DNA from: Pseudomonadales bacterium
Lineage (GTDB): Bacteria; Pseudomonadota; Gammaproteobacteria; Pseudomonadales; Azotimanducaceae
Reading direction: 5' to 3'
NCBI GenBank assembly: GCA_022825925.1
Contig: JAJDVW010000016.1
Span: forward strand, 62,001-126,000
DNA: 64,000 nucleotides
Part shown: in pieces, positions 54,672 through 63,249 of the stretch
Layout of the letters: each line of letters opens with the position of its first letter
How positions within the stretch are numbered: position 1 is the stretch's first letter
Translations under genes and position numbers: made by a program
The notes under the pieces: model-generated
Database searches by the model: none
What the model saw: only the letters and a program-made list of their open reading frames with translations
What the model was told of the DNA's origin: nothing

Positions 54672-55088
54672 TCACCCCTTGACCACCGGCAGGTTCTGAC
54701 CGCGCCACTCCGTCAGCCCGCCGCGCAGACGGGCGACATTCTCGAAGCCCGCCTTGCGCAGCATCGTGCCGGCGGCGCCCGAGTGCTGGCCCATCTTGCA
54801 CGCGATCACGAGCGGCTTCTGGCGGTGCTTCTCGAGTTCCCGCAGCCGGTCGCCGAGCACGGTGTGCGGAATGTTGAGGGAGTCGACGATGTGGCCTTCC
54901 CGGTACTCCTTCTTGTCGCGCACGTCGACGACCACGGCGCCCTCGCGGTTGATCAGGTCCACGAGCTGCTGGGCGGTGACGGTGTGCCCGCCGCGGCGCA
55001 TCTCGTTGCGCACGAACAGCGCGAGGAGCAGGACGAAGGCGCCGGCGAGGAACGGATGGCTGGCGATGAACTCGAAGAACTGTTCCAT
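54672..55088 (-). CDS. Membrane-anchored rhodanese-like protein (YibN-like)
   Basis: 138 residues from ATG 55088 (MEQFFEFIASHPFLAGAFVLLLALFVRN: one N-terminal membrane helix). The rhodanese domain follows: VVVDVRDKKEYREGHIVDSLNIP, catalytic-loop Cys in LVIACKMGQHSGAA and RLRGGLTEWRGQNLPVV. It probably transfers sulfane sulfur at the membrane. Order rhodanese then secB, opposite gpmI, mirrors E. coli yibN/secB and gpmM. Confidence 0.9.
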   Translation of the reverse strand: MEQFFEFIASHPFLAGAFVLLLALFVRNEMRRGGHTVTAQQLVDLINREGAVVVDVRDKKEYREGHIVDSLNIPHTVLGDRLRELEKHRQKPLVIACKMGQHSGAAGTMLRKAGFENVARLRGGLTEWRGQNLPVVKG

Positions 55089-55215
55089 GTCGGGCGGCGC
55101 GCGGGCAGAAGGGACAGGCGGCGCCATTATAGCGGGGCCGGGGGTCGCGGAGCGGTAGGCCGGGGCACGGATTCGCAGGATAATGGCGGGGTACGGTAAG
55201 GCTCGGGGTCCCTTC

Positions 55216-56730
55216 ATGTCGCCAGCGCTGCTCGTTGTGCTCGACGGCTGGGGCCATGCCCGGCCGGCGGACGACAACGCCATCCACGTCGCCCGCACGC
55301 CTCACTGGGACGGCCTGTGGGGCGGCGCGAGCACGCTGATCTCGGCTTCCGGGGGGGACGTCGGACTGCCCCACCGGCAGATGGGCAACTCCGAAGTCGG
55401 CCACATGAACCTCGGGGCGGGCCGCGTCGTGCACCAGGACCTCTCGCGCATCGACCTCGCCATCGAGGACGGCAGCTTCGGGTCCAACCCCGTACTGAAC
55501 GCAGCGATCGCGAAGGCGCGCGGGAAACGGCTGCATGTGCTCGGCCTCGTGTCCCCCGGAGGCGTACACAGCCACGAGGACCAGATCGCGGCCCTGGTTG
55601 CGCTGGCGGAGCGCGCCGGCGTCACGGTGCTCCTGCACGCGTTCCTGGACGGGCGGGACACGCCCCCGCGCAGCGCCGCCCCGAGCCTCGAGCGTTTCGG
55701 GGACCGGGTCGCTTCCATCTGCGGGCGCTACTACGCCATGGACCGGGATGCGCGGTGGGACCGGGTGCGGGCGGCGTTCGACATGTTGACGCGGGGCGCG
55801 GCTCCCTACCGCGCCGTCGACGCCGCGGAGGCCTTGCAGGCGGCTTACGACAGGGGGGAAAGCGACGAGTTCGTGCAGCCGACGATCGTGGCGGGGAGCC
55901 CCTCCGAGGCCGCCGTCCGGGACCGCGATGTCGTCGTCTTCATGAACTTCCGGGCCGACCGGGCCCGCCAGCTCACGCGGGCGTTCGTCGAGGACGGCTT
56001 CGACGCTTTCCCCCGCGTGAAGCGACCCCGGCTTGCCGGTTTCGTCACGCTCACGCGGTACGCGGATGACATCCCCGCCGCGTGCGCCTTCGAACCCGAA
56101 GTCGTGCGGAACTCGCTCGGCGAGCATCTCTCCGGGCTGGGCTTGCGCCAGTTGCGCATCGCGGAGACGGAGAAGTACGCGCACGTGACCTTCTTCTTTT
56201 CCGGTGGGCGCGAACAGCCGTTTCCGGGGGAGGACCGCGTGCTCGTGCCTTCTCCGCAGGTCGCGACCTATGACCGGCAACCGGAGATGAGCGCCGCCGA
56301 AGTGACGGACCGGCTGGTCGCCGCCATCGAGTCGGGGGACTACGACGCGATCGTCTGCAACTACGCGAACGCGGACATGGTGGGCCACACGGGGGACTTC
56401 GACGCGGCCGTGCAGGCGGTGGAAACGGTCGACCGTTGTCTCGGTCGCGTCGTCGCGACCGTGGAGGCGACCGGTGGCCATTGCCTGGTCACGGCGGACC
56501 ACGGCAACGTCGAGCGGATGCGCGACGCCATGACGGGCCAACCGCACACCGCGCACACCGCGGAACTCGTCCCGCTGGTGTACGTCGGGCCGGACGATGT
56601 CCGGCTGGACGCCGGCGGCACGCTTGCCGATGTCGCTCCGACGCTGCTCGAACTCATGGGGCTCTCTCCGCCCGCGGAAATGCGGGGACGTTCGCTCCTG
56701 ATGGGCGAGCCCCTGCGGCGCGAGGCTTGA
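55216..56730 (+). CDS. gpmI: 2,3-bisphosphoglycerate-independent phosphoglycerate mutase
   Basis: 504 residues from ATG 55216 ([15 protein letters not shown]), preferred over ATG 55183 by family start. The catalytic Ser is in [14 protein letters not shown]; metal-site blocks include [42 protein letters not shown] and [10 protein letters not shown]. It interconverts 3- and 2-phosphoglycerate in glycolysis, with two Mn ions. Divergent from the rhodanese/secB pair and coupled to envC. Confidence 0.97.
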   Translation: MSPALLVVLDGWGHARPADDNAIHVARTPHWDGLWGGASTLISASGGDVGLPHRQMGNSEVGHMNLGAGRVVHQDLSRIDLAIEDGSFGSNPVLNAAIAKARGKRLHVLGLVSPGGVHSHEDQIAALVALAERAGVTVLLHAFLDGRDTPPRSAAPSLERFGDRVASICGRYYAMDRDARWDRVRAAFDMLTRGAAPYRAVDAAEALQAAYDRGESDEFVQPTIVAGSPSEAAVRDRDVVVFMNFRADRARQLTRAFVEDGFDAFPRVKRPRLAGFVTLTRYADDIPAACAFEPEVVRNSLGEHLSGLGLRQLRIAETEKYAHVTFFFSGGREQPFPGEDRVLVPSPQVATYDRQPEMSAAEVTDRLVAAIESGDYDAIVCNYANADMVGHTGDFDAAVQAVETVDRCLGRVVATVEATGGHCLVTADHGNVERMRDAMTGQPHTAHTAELVPLVYVGPDDVRLDAGGTLADVAPTLLELMGLSPPAEMRGRSLLMGEPLRREA

Positions 56731-57875
56731 CTCCGCTGCGGCGCCTCGCCGTCACGGCCCTGGCCGCCGCGTTGCTTGCCGGCGGGCCGTACCTGCGCGG
56801 AGCCGAGGACCAGGCGGGAACGGAGCGGCGGCTCGACGCGGTGGTGGAGGAACTGAATGCGCTCGATGCGTGGCTGGACGACGCGGGCCGGCGCATGGCG
56901 GGTCTGCAGCGCGAGCTTGCGGCGGCGGACCTGGGCGTGGCCGCCGCCGGGGGCAGGCTCCGCGAGGTCGACGCCGAGCTCGAGCGGACGCGGGCGAAGC
57001 TCGCGGCGCTCGCCGAGGAGCGGGTCGGATTCGAGGCGCGGCGGCGCGGGCACGCCCGCCGTATCGCGGCGCACGTGCGGGACGCCTACCGGTACTCGGG
57101 ACGCGACTTCTTCAAGGTGTTGCTGAACCAGGACGACCCGGCGGCCTTCGACCGGATGATCCGCTACCATGGATACTTCAGCCGGGCGCGCCTGGACGCC
57201 CTCGAGGACTACCGTCGGGTCCTGGTGACCATCGACGAGAACGAAGGCGCGGCGTTGGACCGCCGGCGCGTCCTGGCGACGCAGCAGGAAGAGCTGGCGC
57301 GGCGGCAACGGTCGCTGGCCGCCCGCAGCGACGAACGCGAGGCGCTGATCGACGGGCTGTCGCGGGAGGTGAGCGACCGGGAGGAGCAGCGCAAGCGGCT
57401 GACCGAGGACCGCGCGCGGCTCGAGGCCCTGCTGGCCGAGTTGCGGCGCCGGGCGCGCGATGCCGAGGCGACGCGGTTCGCGGAAAGCAGGGGCCGTCTG
57501 AACTGGCCGGTGGCGGGGCGCGTGGTACGGCACTTCGGTCAGCCCCGCGCGGGCGGACGCCTGCGGTGGGAGGGCGTCTACTTCGAGGCGCGCCCGGGGG
57601 CCGAGGTGAAGGCGATCCACGGTGGCCGGGTCGTGTTCGCGGACTGGCTGCGCGGCTTCGGGCTGCTGACCATCGTCGACCATGGCGACGGTCACATGTC
57701 CCTCTACGGGAACGCGGACGTGCTGTTCAAGGAGGTCGGTGACTGGGTGGAAGGGGGAGAACCCATCGCGGCGGCGGGGCGCAGCGGAGGTCAGGCCGAG
57801 AGCGGGCTGTATCTCGAGGTGCGCGCCGACGGACGCCCGACGAACCCCATCGCCTGGCTGGAACGAAATCGATAG
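56727..57875 (+). CDS. envC: Murein hydrolase activator EnvC
   Basis: 382 residues from TTG 56727, which overlaps the gpmI stop (TTGA). A signal peptide ([16 protein letters not shown]) is followed by a long coiled-coil to ~265 and a C-terminal LytM domain ([43 protein letters not shown]). As in true EnvC, the zinc ligands are lost, so it activates amidases rather than cutting peptidoglycan itself. Gene order gpmI-envC is conserved in Gammaproteobacteria. Confidence 0.93.
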   Translation: MTPLRRLAVTALAAALLAGGPYLRGAEDQAGTERRLDAVVEELNALDAWLDDAGRRMAGLQRELAAADLGVAAAGGRLREVDAELERTRAKLAALAEERVGFEARRRGHARRIAAHVRDAYRYSGRDFFKVLLNQDDPAAFDRMIRYHGYFSRARLDALEDYRRVLVTIDENEGAALDRRRVLATQQEELARRQRSLAARSDEREALIDGLSREVSDREEQRKRLTEDRARLEALLAELRRRARDAEATRFAESRGRLNWPVAGRVVRHFGQPRAGGRLRWEGVYFEARPGAEVKAIHGGRVVFADWLRGFGLLTIVDHGDGHMSLYGNADVLFKEVGDWVEGGEPIAAAGRSGGQAESGLYLEVRADGRPTNPIAWLERNR

Positions 57876-57884
57876 GGAGAACCC

Positions 57885-58793
57885 ATGGCAACCTGGCAGG
57901 ACAGACTGGATCGGGACGAAGTGCTCGTCATCGACGGTGCCACCGGAACGGAACTCGAGCGGCGTGGCGTGCCCATGAACCTGGCGTCGTGGTCCGGGCT
58001 TGCGGTGCACACGCATCCCGAGGTGGTGCGGGAAGTCCACGCGGCGTACATCGACGCGGGCGCGGAGGTCATCGTCACCAACACGTTCGGCACGACGCGC
58101 TTCGTGCTGGAGACGGCCGGCGTCGGCGACGAGTTCGAGGCGATCAACCGGCGGGCGGTGCGGCTTGCGATGGAGGCCCGGGACGCCTCGGGCAGGGACG
58201 TCGCGATCGCGGGGTCGATCTCCAACCTGCCGCCCGACATGGACCCGGGCAACTATCCCGCGCCGGATGAGGAACTCCAGGGGCTTCGGGAGCTGGCAGC
58301 GCTGCTCGCCGACTGCGGCGTGGACGTCATCGCGCTCGAGATGCTGCAGGACACGCGCCATGCGGCCCGCGCCATGGATGCGGCGCTGGAGACAGGCCTG
58401 CCGGTGTGGTTGGGGGTGAGCTGCCGGCGGCGGCCGGACGGGCAGGGCCTGGTGAGCTTCGACCTGCCGAACGTGGACTTCGCGAAGCCGCTGGACGCCC
58501 TGATCCCGATGGGACCCGCCGTAGTCAACATCATGCACAGCGAGATCGCCGCCGTTCCCGAGGCCATCGGGATGGTGCGGGACCGCTGGTCGGGGCCGCT
58601 GGGCGTCTACCCGGAGATCGGGGAGTTCGAGCCCCCGAACTGGCGGAAGGACGTGGACGTGGCGCCCGATGACTTCGCCCTGCACGCCCGCGACTGGGTG
58701 CGGCTCGGTGCGCGGCTCGTCGGCGGCTGCTGCGGCACGACGCCGGAACACATCGCGGCGCTGGACGCGGCGTTCCACGCACCGGGCGCCTGA
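57885..58793 (+). CDS. Homocysteine S-methyltransferase-like protein
   Basis: 302 residues. The barrel reads VLVIDGATGTELERRG, AGAEVIVTNTFGTTR, IALEMLQDTRHA, and the zinc-binding double Cys in VGGCCGTTPEHI. The first Cys of the usual triad (normally in GVNC) is missing: here it reads VNIMHSE, so one ligand is replaced. It could still use a different zinc ligand or a different thiol acceptor. It sits between envC and ctpA, an unusual insertion in that block. Confidence 0.88.
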   Translation: MATWQDRLDRDEVLVIDGATGTELERRGVPMNLASWSGLAVHTHPEVVREVHAAYIDAGAEVIVTNTFGTTRFVLETAGVGDEFEAINRRAVRLAMEARDASGRDVAIAGSISNLPPDMDPGNYPAPDEELQGLRELAALLADCGVDVIALEMLQDTRHAARAMDAALETGLPVWLGVSCRRRPDGQGLVSFDLPNVDFAKPLDALIPMGPAVVNIMHSEIAAVPEAIGMVRDRWSGPLGVYPEIGEFEPPNWRKDVDVAPDDFALHARDWVRLGARLVGGCCGTTPEHIAALDAAFHAPGA

Positions 58794-58810
58794 CCCGGAT
58801 CCGAGCCCGC

Positions 58811-59983
58811 ATGCTGCTGCGCCCCCTCACCCTCCTGGGTCTCGTCGTGAGCATGGCGACCGGGCTGGTGCTCGGGGTGGGCGCGTTCGTCCTGCTCCTC
58901 GAGCGCGGCCATCTCCGGGGTCCGTCCGAGGTCGCGTCCCTCCCCGCCATCGTCCGGCACGTTCGCGACTCGTACGTGGAGCCCATACCGGAGGAGACGC
59001 TGGTCGAGAACGCGATCCGCGGCATCGTGCGCGGCCTCGACAACCATTCCACCTTCCTCGACGACGGGGCGTTCGACGACCTGAAGGAAGAGACCACCGG
59101 CAAGTTCGGAGGGATCGGCGTGGAGGTCGGCCTGGTCGAGGGCTGGTTCACCGTGATTGCGCCGATCGACGGTACGCCGGCCGAACGCGCCGGCATGCGG
59201 GCGGGGGACGTGATCGTCGAGGTGGACGGCGCGTCGCTGCAGGGGCGCCGGCTCGTGGAGGCGGTCGCCGACCTGCGCGGCGCGCCGGGCACGCCCGTGG
59301 CGCTGCGCGTCCGGCGCGCCGGCACGCCGGACGCGCTCGATTTCGACCTCGTCCGGGAGACCATCCGGGTCGTCAGCGTACGGTCGCGCCTGATCGAGCC
59401 GGGCTACGGGTACCTGCGCATCTCGCAGTTCCAGCACGCGACGCCCGACCACGTGCTCGAAGCGGTCGGGCGCCTGGAGGAGGAGACCGGCGCGGCCCTC
59501 GAAGGCCTCGTCATCGACCTCCGCAACAACCCCGGCGGAGTCCTCGGCGCCTCGGTCGACGTCGCGGACACCTTCCTCGAGCGGGGACTGATCGTCTACA
59601 CCGAGGGCCGCGACGCGTCGAGCGAGCTGCGTTTCAACGCGAGCGGAACGGACGCGCTGAACGGCGCGCCGCTGGCCGTGCTCATCAACCGCGGCTCCGC
59701 GTCGGCGTCGGAGATCGTCGCCGGCGCCCTGCAGGACCACGGCCGCGCGGTCGTGGTGGGGACACGGAGCTACGGCAAGGGGTCCGTGCAGTCCGTGCTG
59801 CCCCTGACGAACGAGCGGGCGATCAAGCTGACGACCGCGCGGTACTTCACGCCGAACGGCCGCTCGATTCACGACGCGGGCATCGAGCCCGACGTGGCGG
59901 TGCCGCGCGACCGGGTGGAGACCTCGGAAGCCTACGAGGCGTTGCTGCTCGCGGAGGCGATGCGGCAGTTGAAGCGGGGGTAA
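58811..59983 (+). CDS. ctpA: Carboxyl-terminal processing protease CtpA (S41 family)
   Basis: 390 residues. One N-terminal signal/anchor helix (LTLLGLVVSMATGLVLGVGAF), a PDZ domain near 85-180 (FGGIGVEVGLVEGWFTVIAP, ERAGMRAGDVIVEVDG) and the S41 core with nucleophile Ser in NRGSASASEIVAGAL and the general-base Lys in SYGKGSVQSVLPL. It processes periplasmic proteins, often cell-wall enzymes regulated by EnvC-type factors. Full length. Confidence 0.95.
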   Translation: MLLRPLTLLGLVVSMATGLVLGVGAFVLLLERGHLRGPSEVASLPAIVRHVRDSYVEPIPEETLVENAIRGIVRGLDNHSTFLDDGAFDDLKEETTGKFGGIGVEVGLVEGWFTVIAPIDGTPAERAGMRAGDVIVEVDGASLQGRRLVEAVADLRGAPGTPVALRVRRAGTPDALDFDLVRETIRVVSVRSRLIEPGYGYLRISQFQHATPDHVLEAVGRLEEETGAALEGLVIDLRNNPGGVLGASVDVADTFLERGLIVYTEGRDASSELRFNASGTDALNGAPLAVLINRGSASASEIVAGALQDHGRAVVVGTRSYGKGSVQSVLPLTNERAIKLTTARYFTPNGRSIHDAGIEPDVAVPRDRVETSEAYEALLLAEAMRQLKRG

Positions 59984-60046
59984 AGGCGCGGAGACTCCAT
60001 GGCGCGCGGAGTGCGGACGTGGGCGTCGGGACCTTGCTTCCGGGCC

Positions 60047-60086
60047 ATGAGAATCACTAGGATACGATAATGATCGTGAATCTCAT
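60047..60086 (+). promoter_or_regulatory. Dyad-rich promoter/operator of the RES/Xre pair
   Basis: ATGAGAATCA (60047-60056) and TGAATCTCAT (60077-60086) form 10-bp inverted arms with one mismatch. Inside, ACGAT and ATCGT (60064-60068, 60073-60077) form a second perfect dyad around AATG. GATAAT at 60066-60071 could be the -10. Autoregulation by the Xre-like antitoxin is the expected logic. Confidence 0.6.
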
Positions 60087-60100
60087 GTAGGCACCGTCCG

Positions 60101-60796
60101 ATGGCCGCGAAACCGGCACCGCTCGCCTGGCAGCCTCTGCAAGCGGAGGAGATCAGTCGGTTGCCGGGACGGATCAGGCTCAGGTTGGGGCGCGAAGCCG
60201 AGCCGGACGACGACTGGCTGGTACTGCGCACGCACGGCCTGGAAGCGCGCCGGCTGGTGGATCGCGTGAACCGCGTGCTGGCCCTGGCGGACGAGGCGCG
60301 GGCCATGCCCGCCGGTGTGCCGGAGCGCGACGGTGCGACGTATCTCGACCGCATGCTGGAGCTGCTCCTGGCGAATGAGAGCGTCGCCCGTTGGGAGGTC
60401 GAGGCGGAGCTCCTCGTGGACAACCTGGAAATGCGGATGCGATACCTGGGCGAGGTGCCCACGCTGACCGCCGCCGACATCCACCGGGCCTCGGGATCGA
60501 CGTCGCGCAACCCAAGCGAGCCGGCGTCGCGGTGGAAGAAGGAAGCCAAGGTGTTCGCCTTGCGGCTCGGGCGGACCGGGCGGTACCCGGCGTTCCAGTT
60601 CCGGGACGGGGCGCCGCTGCCGGCCGTCAGGGCCGTCCTCGCCGCGCTGCCGACTCCGATGACGGACTGGCAAAAGGCACTCTGGTTTGCTTCCGGGAAC
60701 GGCTGGCTGGACGGCGACCGGCCGCAGGACCGCCTTGGCGACGCGGAGCTGGTGGTTGAGGCGGCCCGCCGCCTCGCCGACCCCGTGCGTGGATGA
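60101..60796 (+). CDS. Xre/MbcA/ParS-type antitoxin
   Basis: 231 residues. The C-terminal ~75 residues carry the toxin-binding domain pattern (RTGRYPAFQFRDGAPLPAVR, then VLAALPTPMTDWQKALWFASGNGWLDG, and PQDRLGDAELVVEAARRL), as in RES-toxin antitoxins (COG5642). The N-terminal ~150 residues are longer than normal and have no clear HTH. The toxin gene starts inside its last codons. It likely represses its own promoter through the dyad upstream. Confidence 0.85.
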   Translation: MAAKPAPLAWQPLQAEEISRLPGRIRLRLGREAEPDDDWLVLRTHGLEARRLVDRVNRVLALADEARAMPAGVPERDGATYLDRMLELLLANESVARWEVEAELLVDNLEMRMRYLGEVPTLTAADIHRASGSTSRNPSEPASRWKKEAKVFALRLGRTGRYPAFQFRDGAPLPAVRAVLAALPTPMTDWQKALWFASGNGWLDGDRPQDRLGDAELVVEAARRLADPVRG

Positions 60797-61445
60797 CACG
60801 GACCCGGTGGACCCCGTCCCGGCGCCACCGGGCGCGTTGCCGGAACCCAATGTCGTGGAGTGCCCGGCGGGACTCGTCCTGCATCGGGTGCATTCCCGCG
60901 AATACGCCGGCAACGCCTTCAATCCCTGTCAGGGGCCGCCGACACGCTTTGCCCCGATCGAGGACCGGCATGGCAACTGCGTGCCCTCCCTCTACGCCGG
61001 CAGCTCGGTCGCTGCGGCCATCTACGAGACGGTGTTCCACGACATCCCGGCCGATGCCAGCAGAAAAACCGTGCCGCTGGGGCAGGTTGCGGCGCGGCTG
61101 CACAGCGCGCTGGTGCTGCGGCGCATGCTGCGCCTGGTCAATCTGCGAGAACCGGACCTCAACCGCTGGCGGCTCCGCCGCGAGGAGCTGGTCGGCAGCC
61201 CGCCGACGCACTATGCGGCCACGGCGGCTTGGGCGCAGGCCGTTCATCATGGCTTCGGCGACGTGCATGGGCTCGTCTGGACGTCGAACCAATGCGACCC
61301 TGACGATGCCTTCCTGCTGTTCGGTGATCGCGTTGCGGACACGGACCTCGACGTAGCTGCCGTGCGGAACGGCGCGACGGACGCGTCGTTCCTGGCCGAG
61401 GTGCGCCAGGCCGGGCGGCGGGCGGGCATTCGGATCTCTTTGTAA
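60789..61445 (+). CDS. RES-domain toxin (NAD+ phosphorylase/hydrolase type)
   Basis: 218 residues from GTG 60789, overlapping the antitoxin end by eight bases. The RES motifs are GLVLHRVHSREYAGNAFNP, then SLYAGSSVAAAIYETVFHD and GLVWTSNQ (R, E and S of the RES fold). RES toxins deplete NAD+ and stop growth. Partner and overlap fit a standard RES/Xre type II toxin-antitoxin pair. Confidence 0.92.
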   Translation: MDDTDPVDPVPAPPGALPEPNVVECPAGLVLHRVHSREYAGNAFNPCQGPPTRFAPIEDRHGNCVPSLYAGSSVAAAIYETVFHDIPADASRKTVPLGQVAARLHSALVLRRMLRLVNLREPDLNRWRLRREELVGSPPTHYAATAAWAQAVHHGFGDVHGLVWTSNQCDPDDAFLLFGDRVADTDLDVAAVRNGATDASFLAEVRQAGRRAGIRISL

Positions 61446-61502
61446 GGGAGAGTAGCGGAGGCCAGCCGTTTCACTCCGGCATGCCCGGTTGCCGGTCGGT
61501 CG

Positions 61503-61597
61503 TCAGATCACCCCGGCCTCGTCCAGCGCTTCGATCGCCGCCGCGTATCTTTGCCGGATCTCCGTGGACTGGAGGCCAAGCTGTCGAGGGGCCGATG
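61503..61597 (-). pseudogene. 3' relic of a CaiB/BaiF CoA-transferase gene
   Basis: An in-frame tail of about 30 codons reads APRQLGLQSTEIRQR, then YAAAIEALDEAGVI and a TGA. This is the normal C-terminal end of CoA-transferases (compare ALGEHTREILAEAG and AAIDALAEAGAI in the intact gene at 63.2 kb). No body of the gene precedes it: the HipA-partner stop lies right at its start. It shares TCGATCGCCGC with the intact gene end (61531-61541 and 63278-63288). Confidence 0.6.
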
Positions 61598-62392
61598 TCA
61601 GGCGGCGGCATGAGTGAGAATGTGCTCCGCGACCTCTTGGGGAGACTGGAACTCGGTCACGATGACGTCGCGACGCGAGGCTTCGTCCGTGATCTCGTCG
61701 ATGGCCTCGCGGACGCTGATGTCGTCAGACTCTCCCGGCGACTCCGCTCCGGTGAGTAGCTCTCTTCGCTCGGGCCGAAAGAGATAGGGACCGTCGACCA
61801 GCAGGTCGAGGCTCCACAGGCCGGCGCGAGCCTGCTCGATGCGCTGCTTGAGATTTGACTTGGCAAACGTGACGAGGTTGGCCGCGAAGAACGGGTTCAA
61901 GAACGTGAACCGCGCGGGCGCGTCGTGGCTGCCCAGCGGCACTCTCACGTCGAGATGGTCGCTCAGCCGTTCGTTCTTGCGGACAAGCAGTGCGGTCACC
62001 TCATCGCTCCACCGCCGCCGTTTCGGTGTCTTCGATTGGGGCTTGAAGTAGTCGCCGTGAAAGACGGTCGACATGGCGCCGGCGCGCCTGACCAACTCGT
62101 CGATGTCCGATGACAAGGCTTCTTGCTCTGCGCCAAGGAACACTCCTTCAACGGGTGGCGGCCAGGCGGCGAGCGATGGGTTGTGGGACAAGTGTTCCCG
62201 CAGGCTCTGAGTGGCCATTTGGATGAGTTCGGCCACGTATCTTCGGTCTTCGCGGAACACCGCAGTCACGATGGACGGATCGATGGTCTGCATGCACCGA
62301 GTGTCGCTTTCGCCGACGGCCGCGATGGCGATGACGACACGCTCGTCGGATCCGGGAATCGGCTGAAGAAGCACTGGAGCCCATCGAGTCAT
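61598..62392 (-). CDS. HipA-partner protein of unknown function
   Basis: 264 residues from ATG 62392, which has GGAGG five bases upstream. The beginning, MTRWAPVLLQPIPGSDERVVI, resembles small proteins that sit beside HipA-like kinases (DUF3037-type partner role), but the rest is longer and unrecognised; helical, with no membrane segment. It begins 13 bases after the kinase gene. Confidence 0.65.
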   Translation of the reverse strand: MTRWAPVLLQPIPGSDERVVIAIAAVGESDTRCMQTIDPSIVTAVFREDRRYVAELIQMATQSLREHLSHNPSLAAWPPPVEGVFLGAEQEALSSDIDELVRRAGAMSTVFHGDYFKPQSKTPKRRRWSDEVTALLVRKNERLSDHLDVRVPLGSHDAPARFTFLNPFFAANLVTFAKSNLKQRIEQARAGLWSLDLLVDGPYLFRPERRELLTGAESPGESDDISVREAIDEITDEASRRDVIVTEFQSPQEVAEHILTHAAA

Positions 62393-62405
62393 GGATACCT
62401 CCGAA

Positions 62406-63116
62406 TCAGGCAAGTAGCTGGCCCTGGCCAAGGCGGAATTCCTCTTCGATCAAGGCGGGGAGCGCGTTGAGGCGCGTCTGTAACAGCCGTAGGCACTCCG
62501 AGAACTGCGGGTCCCCGTTCCAGCTACCGAGCATGGCCGCTGCCCGTAGCTGAGCGAAGTCCGCACTACCGAAATCGGAGCAGGCTGCCTTGACGCGCTG
62601 GGAGAGGTCATGGCGATCCGTCGACGGCTCGCTCGCGACCAAGTGCCTCGCCAACCGGTTCCGCAGCTTCGTGTCGTCGTTCATGTGGTTGGGCAGGGCC
62701 TCGCCGTGGTCGATCAGCAGGAAGCTCCGTTGTCCCGCAAACAGCAGGTTGGACAAGGTCCGATCCTCGTTCGCGACCCATTCGTCGAAGGCGATCGCCG
62801 CCAGGAACCCTGGCCATCGGGTGATGCTTGACAAGGCGGCGGGCGACTCCCTTGCCGGACGGAGCAGACTGCTGAATCCCTCGTACCCGGTCCCAAAGAC
62901 GTACCGGTGTTCGCCCCCGTCCCAGTCGGAGCCGCGTGTATCGAGTACGTATGCGCCGGGAACGGGAAGCCCCACCATGTCGGCGAGGAGGTTGCATACC
63001 ACTTCTCGGACCAACTGGAACGGTGGCAGCCGTTTGACAACCACCTCCATCGGCCGCCCGGTCGTGACGGCCCATCCGCGCGCAACTGGGTGGGACCCGA
63101 CGCTCGAAAGCGGCAT
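62406..63116 (-). CDS. HipA-like Ser/Thr kinase
   Basis: 236 residues from ATG 63116; the frame stays open upstream to 63218. The catalytic block is AFDEWVANEDRTLSNLLFAG (Asp and Asn of the HipA kinase loop), followed by SFLLIDHGEALPNH (metal Asp). N-terminal part has VVVKRLPPFQLVREVVCNLLAD. Shorter than E. coli HipA (~440), like the HipA_2 group. It may phosphorylate a translation factor; target unknown. No HipB-type HTH partner is present; the partner here is a non-HTH protein. Confidence 0.78.
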   Translation of the reverse strand: MPLSSVGSHPVARGWAVTTGRPMEVVVKRLPPFQLVREVVCNLLADMVGLPVPGAYVLDTRGSDWDGGEHRYVFGTGYEGFSSLLRPARESPAALSSITRWPGFLAAIAFDEWVANEDRTLSNLLFAGQRSFLLIDHGEALPNHMNDDTKLRNRLARHLVASEPSTDRHDLSQRVKAACSDFGSADFAQLRAAAMLGSWNGDPQFSECLRLLQTRLNALPALIEEEFRLGQGQLLA

Positions 63117-63185
63117 CAGGGGGGCTTCCAACGTACCGAAGGTCAGGCCTCTGGCGATGGCGATCTTCCTCAAAATTGCCGATCC

Positions 63186-63206
63186 TGCGGGTTCCCGCAA
63201 CGCGGG
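63186..63206 (+). repeat. Nested inverted repeat between kinase and CoA-transferase genes
   Basis: TGCGGG TT CCCGCA (63186-63199) and CCCGC AAC GCGGG (63194-63206) overlap, giving two alternative short hairpins. No T-run follows on either side, so an intrinsic terminator is uncertain. It could be a transcription stop or a recombination-related site. Confidence 0.35.
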
Positions 63207-63249
63207 TAGATATAGCACACGGGGACGTGGTTCACGGGGTCAAAACGGG

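Noticed and set aside
60687-60788. Earlier start for the RES toxin
   Set aside because: It would lie deep inside the antitoxin frame; GTG 60789 gives the usual short overlap.
63186-63206. Intrinsic terminator
   Set aside because: Hairpin stems are short with small loops and no T-run follows, so it is listed only as an inverted repeat.
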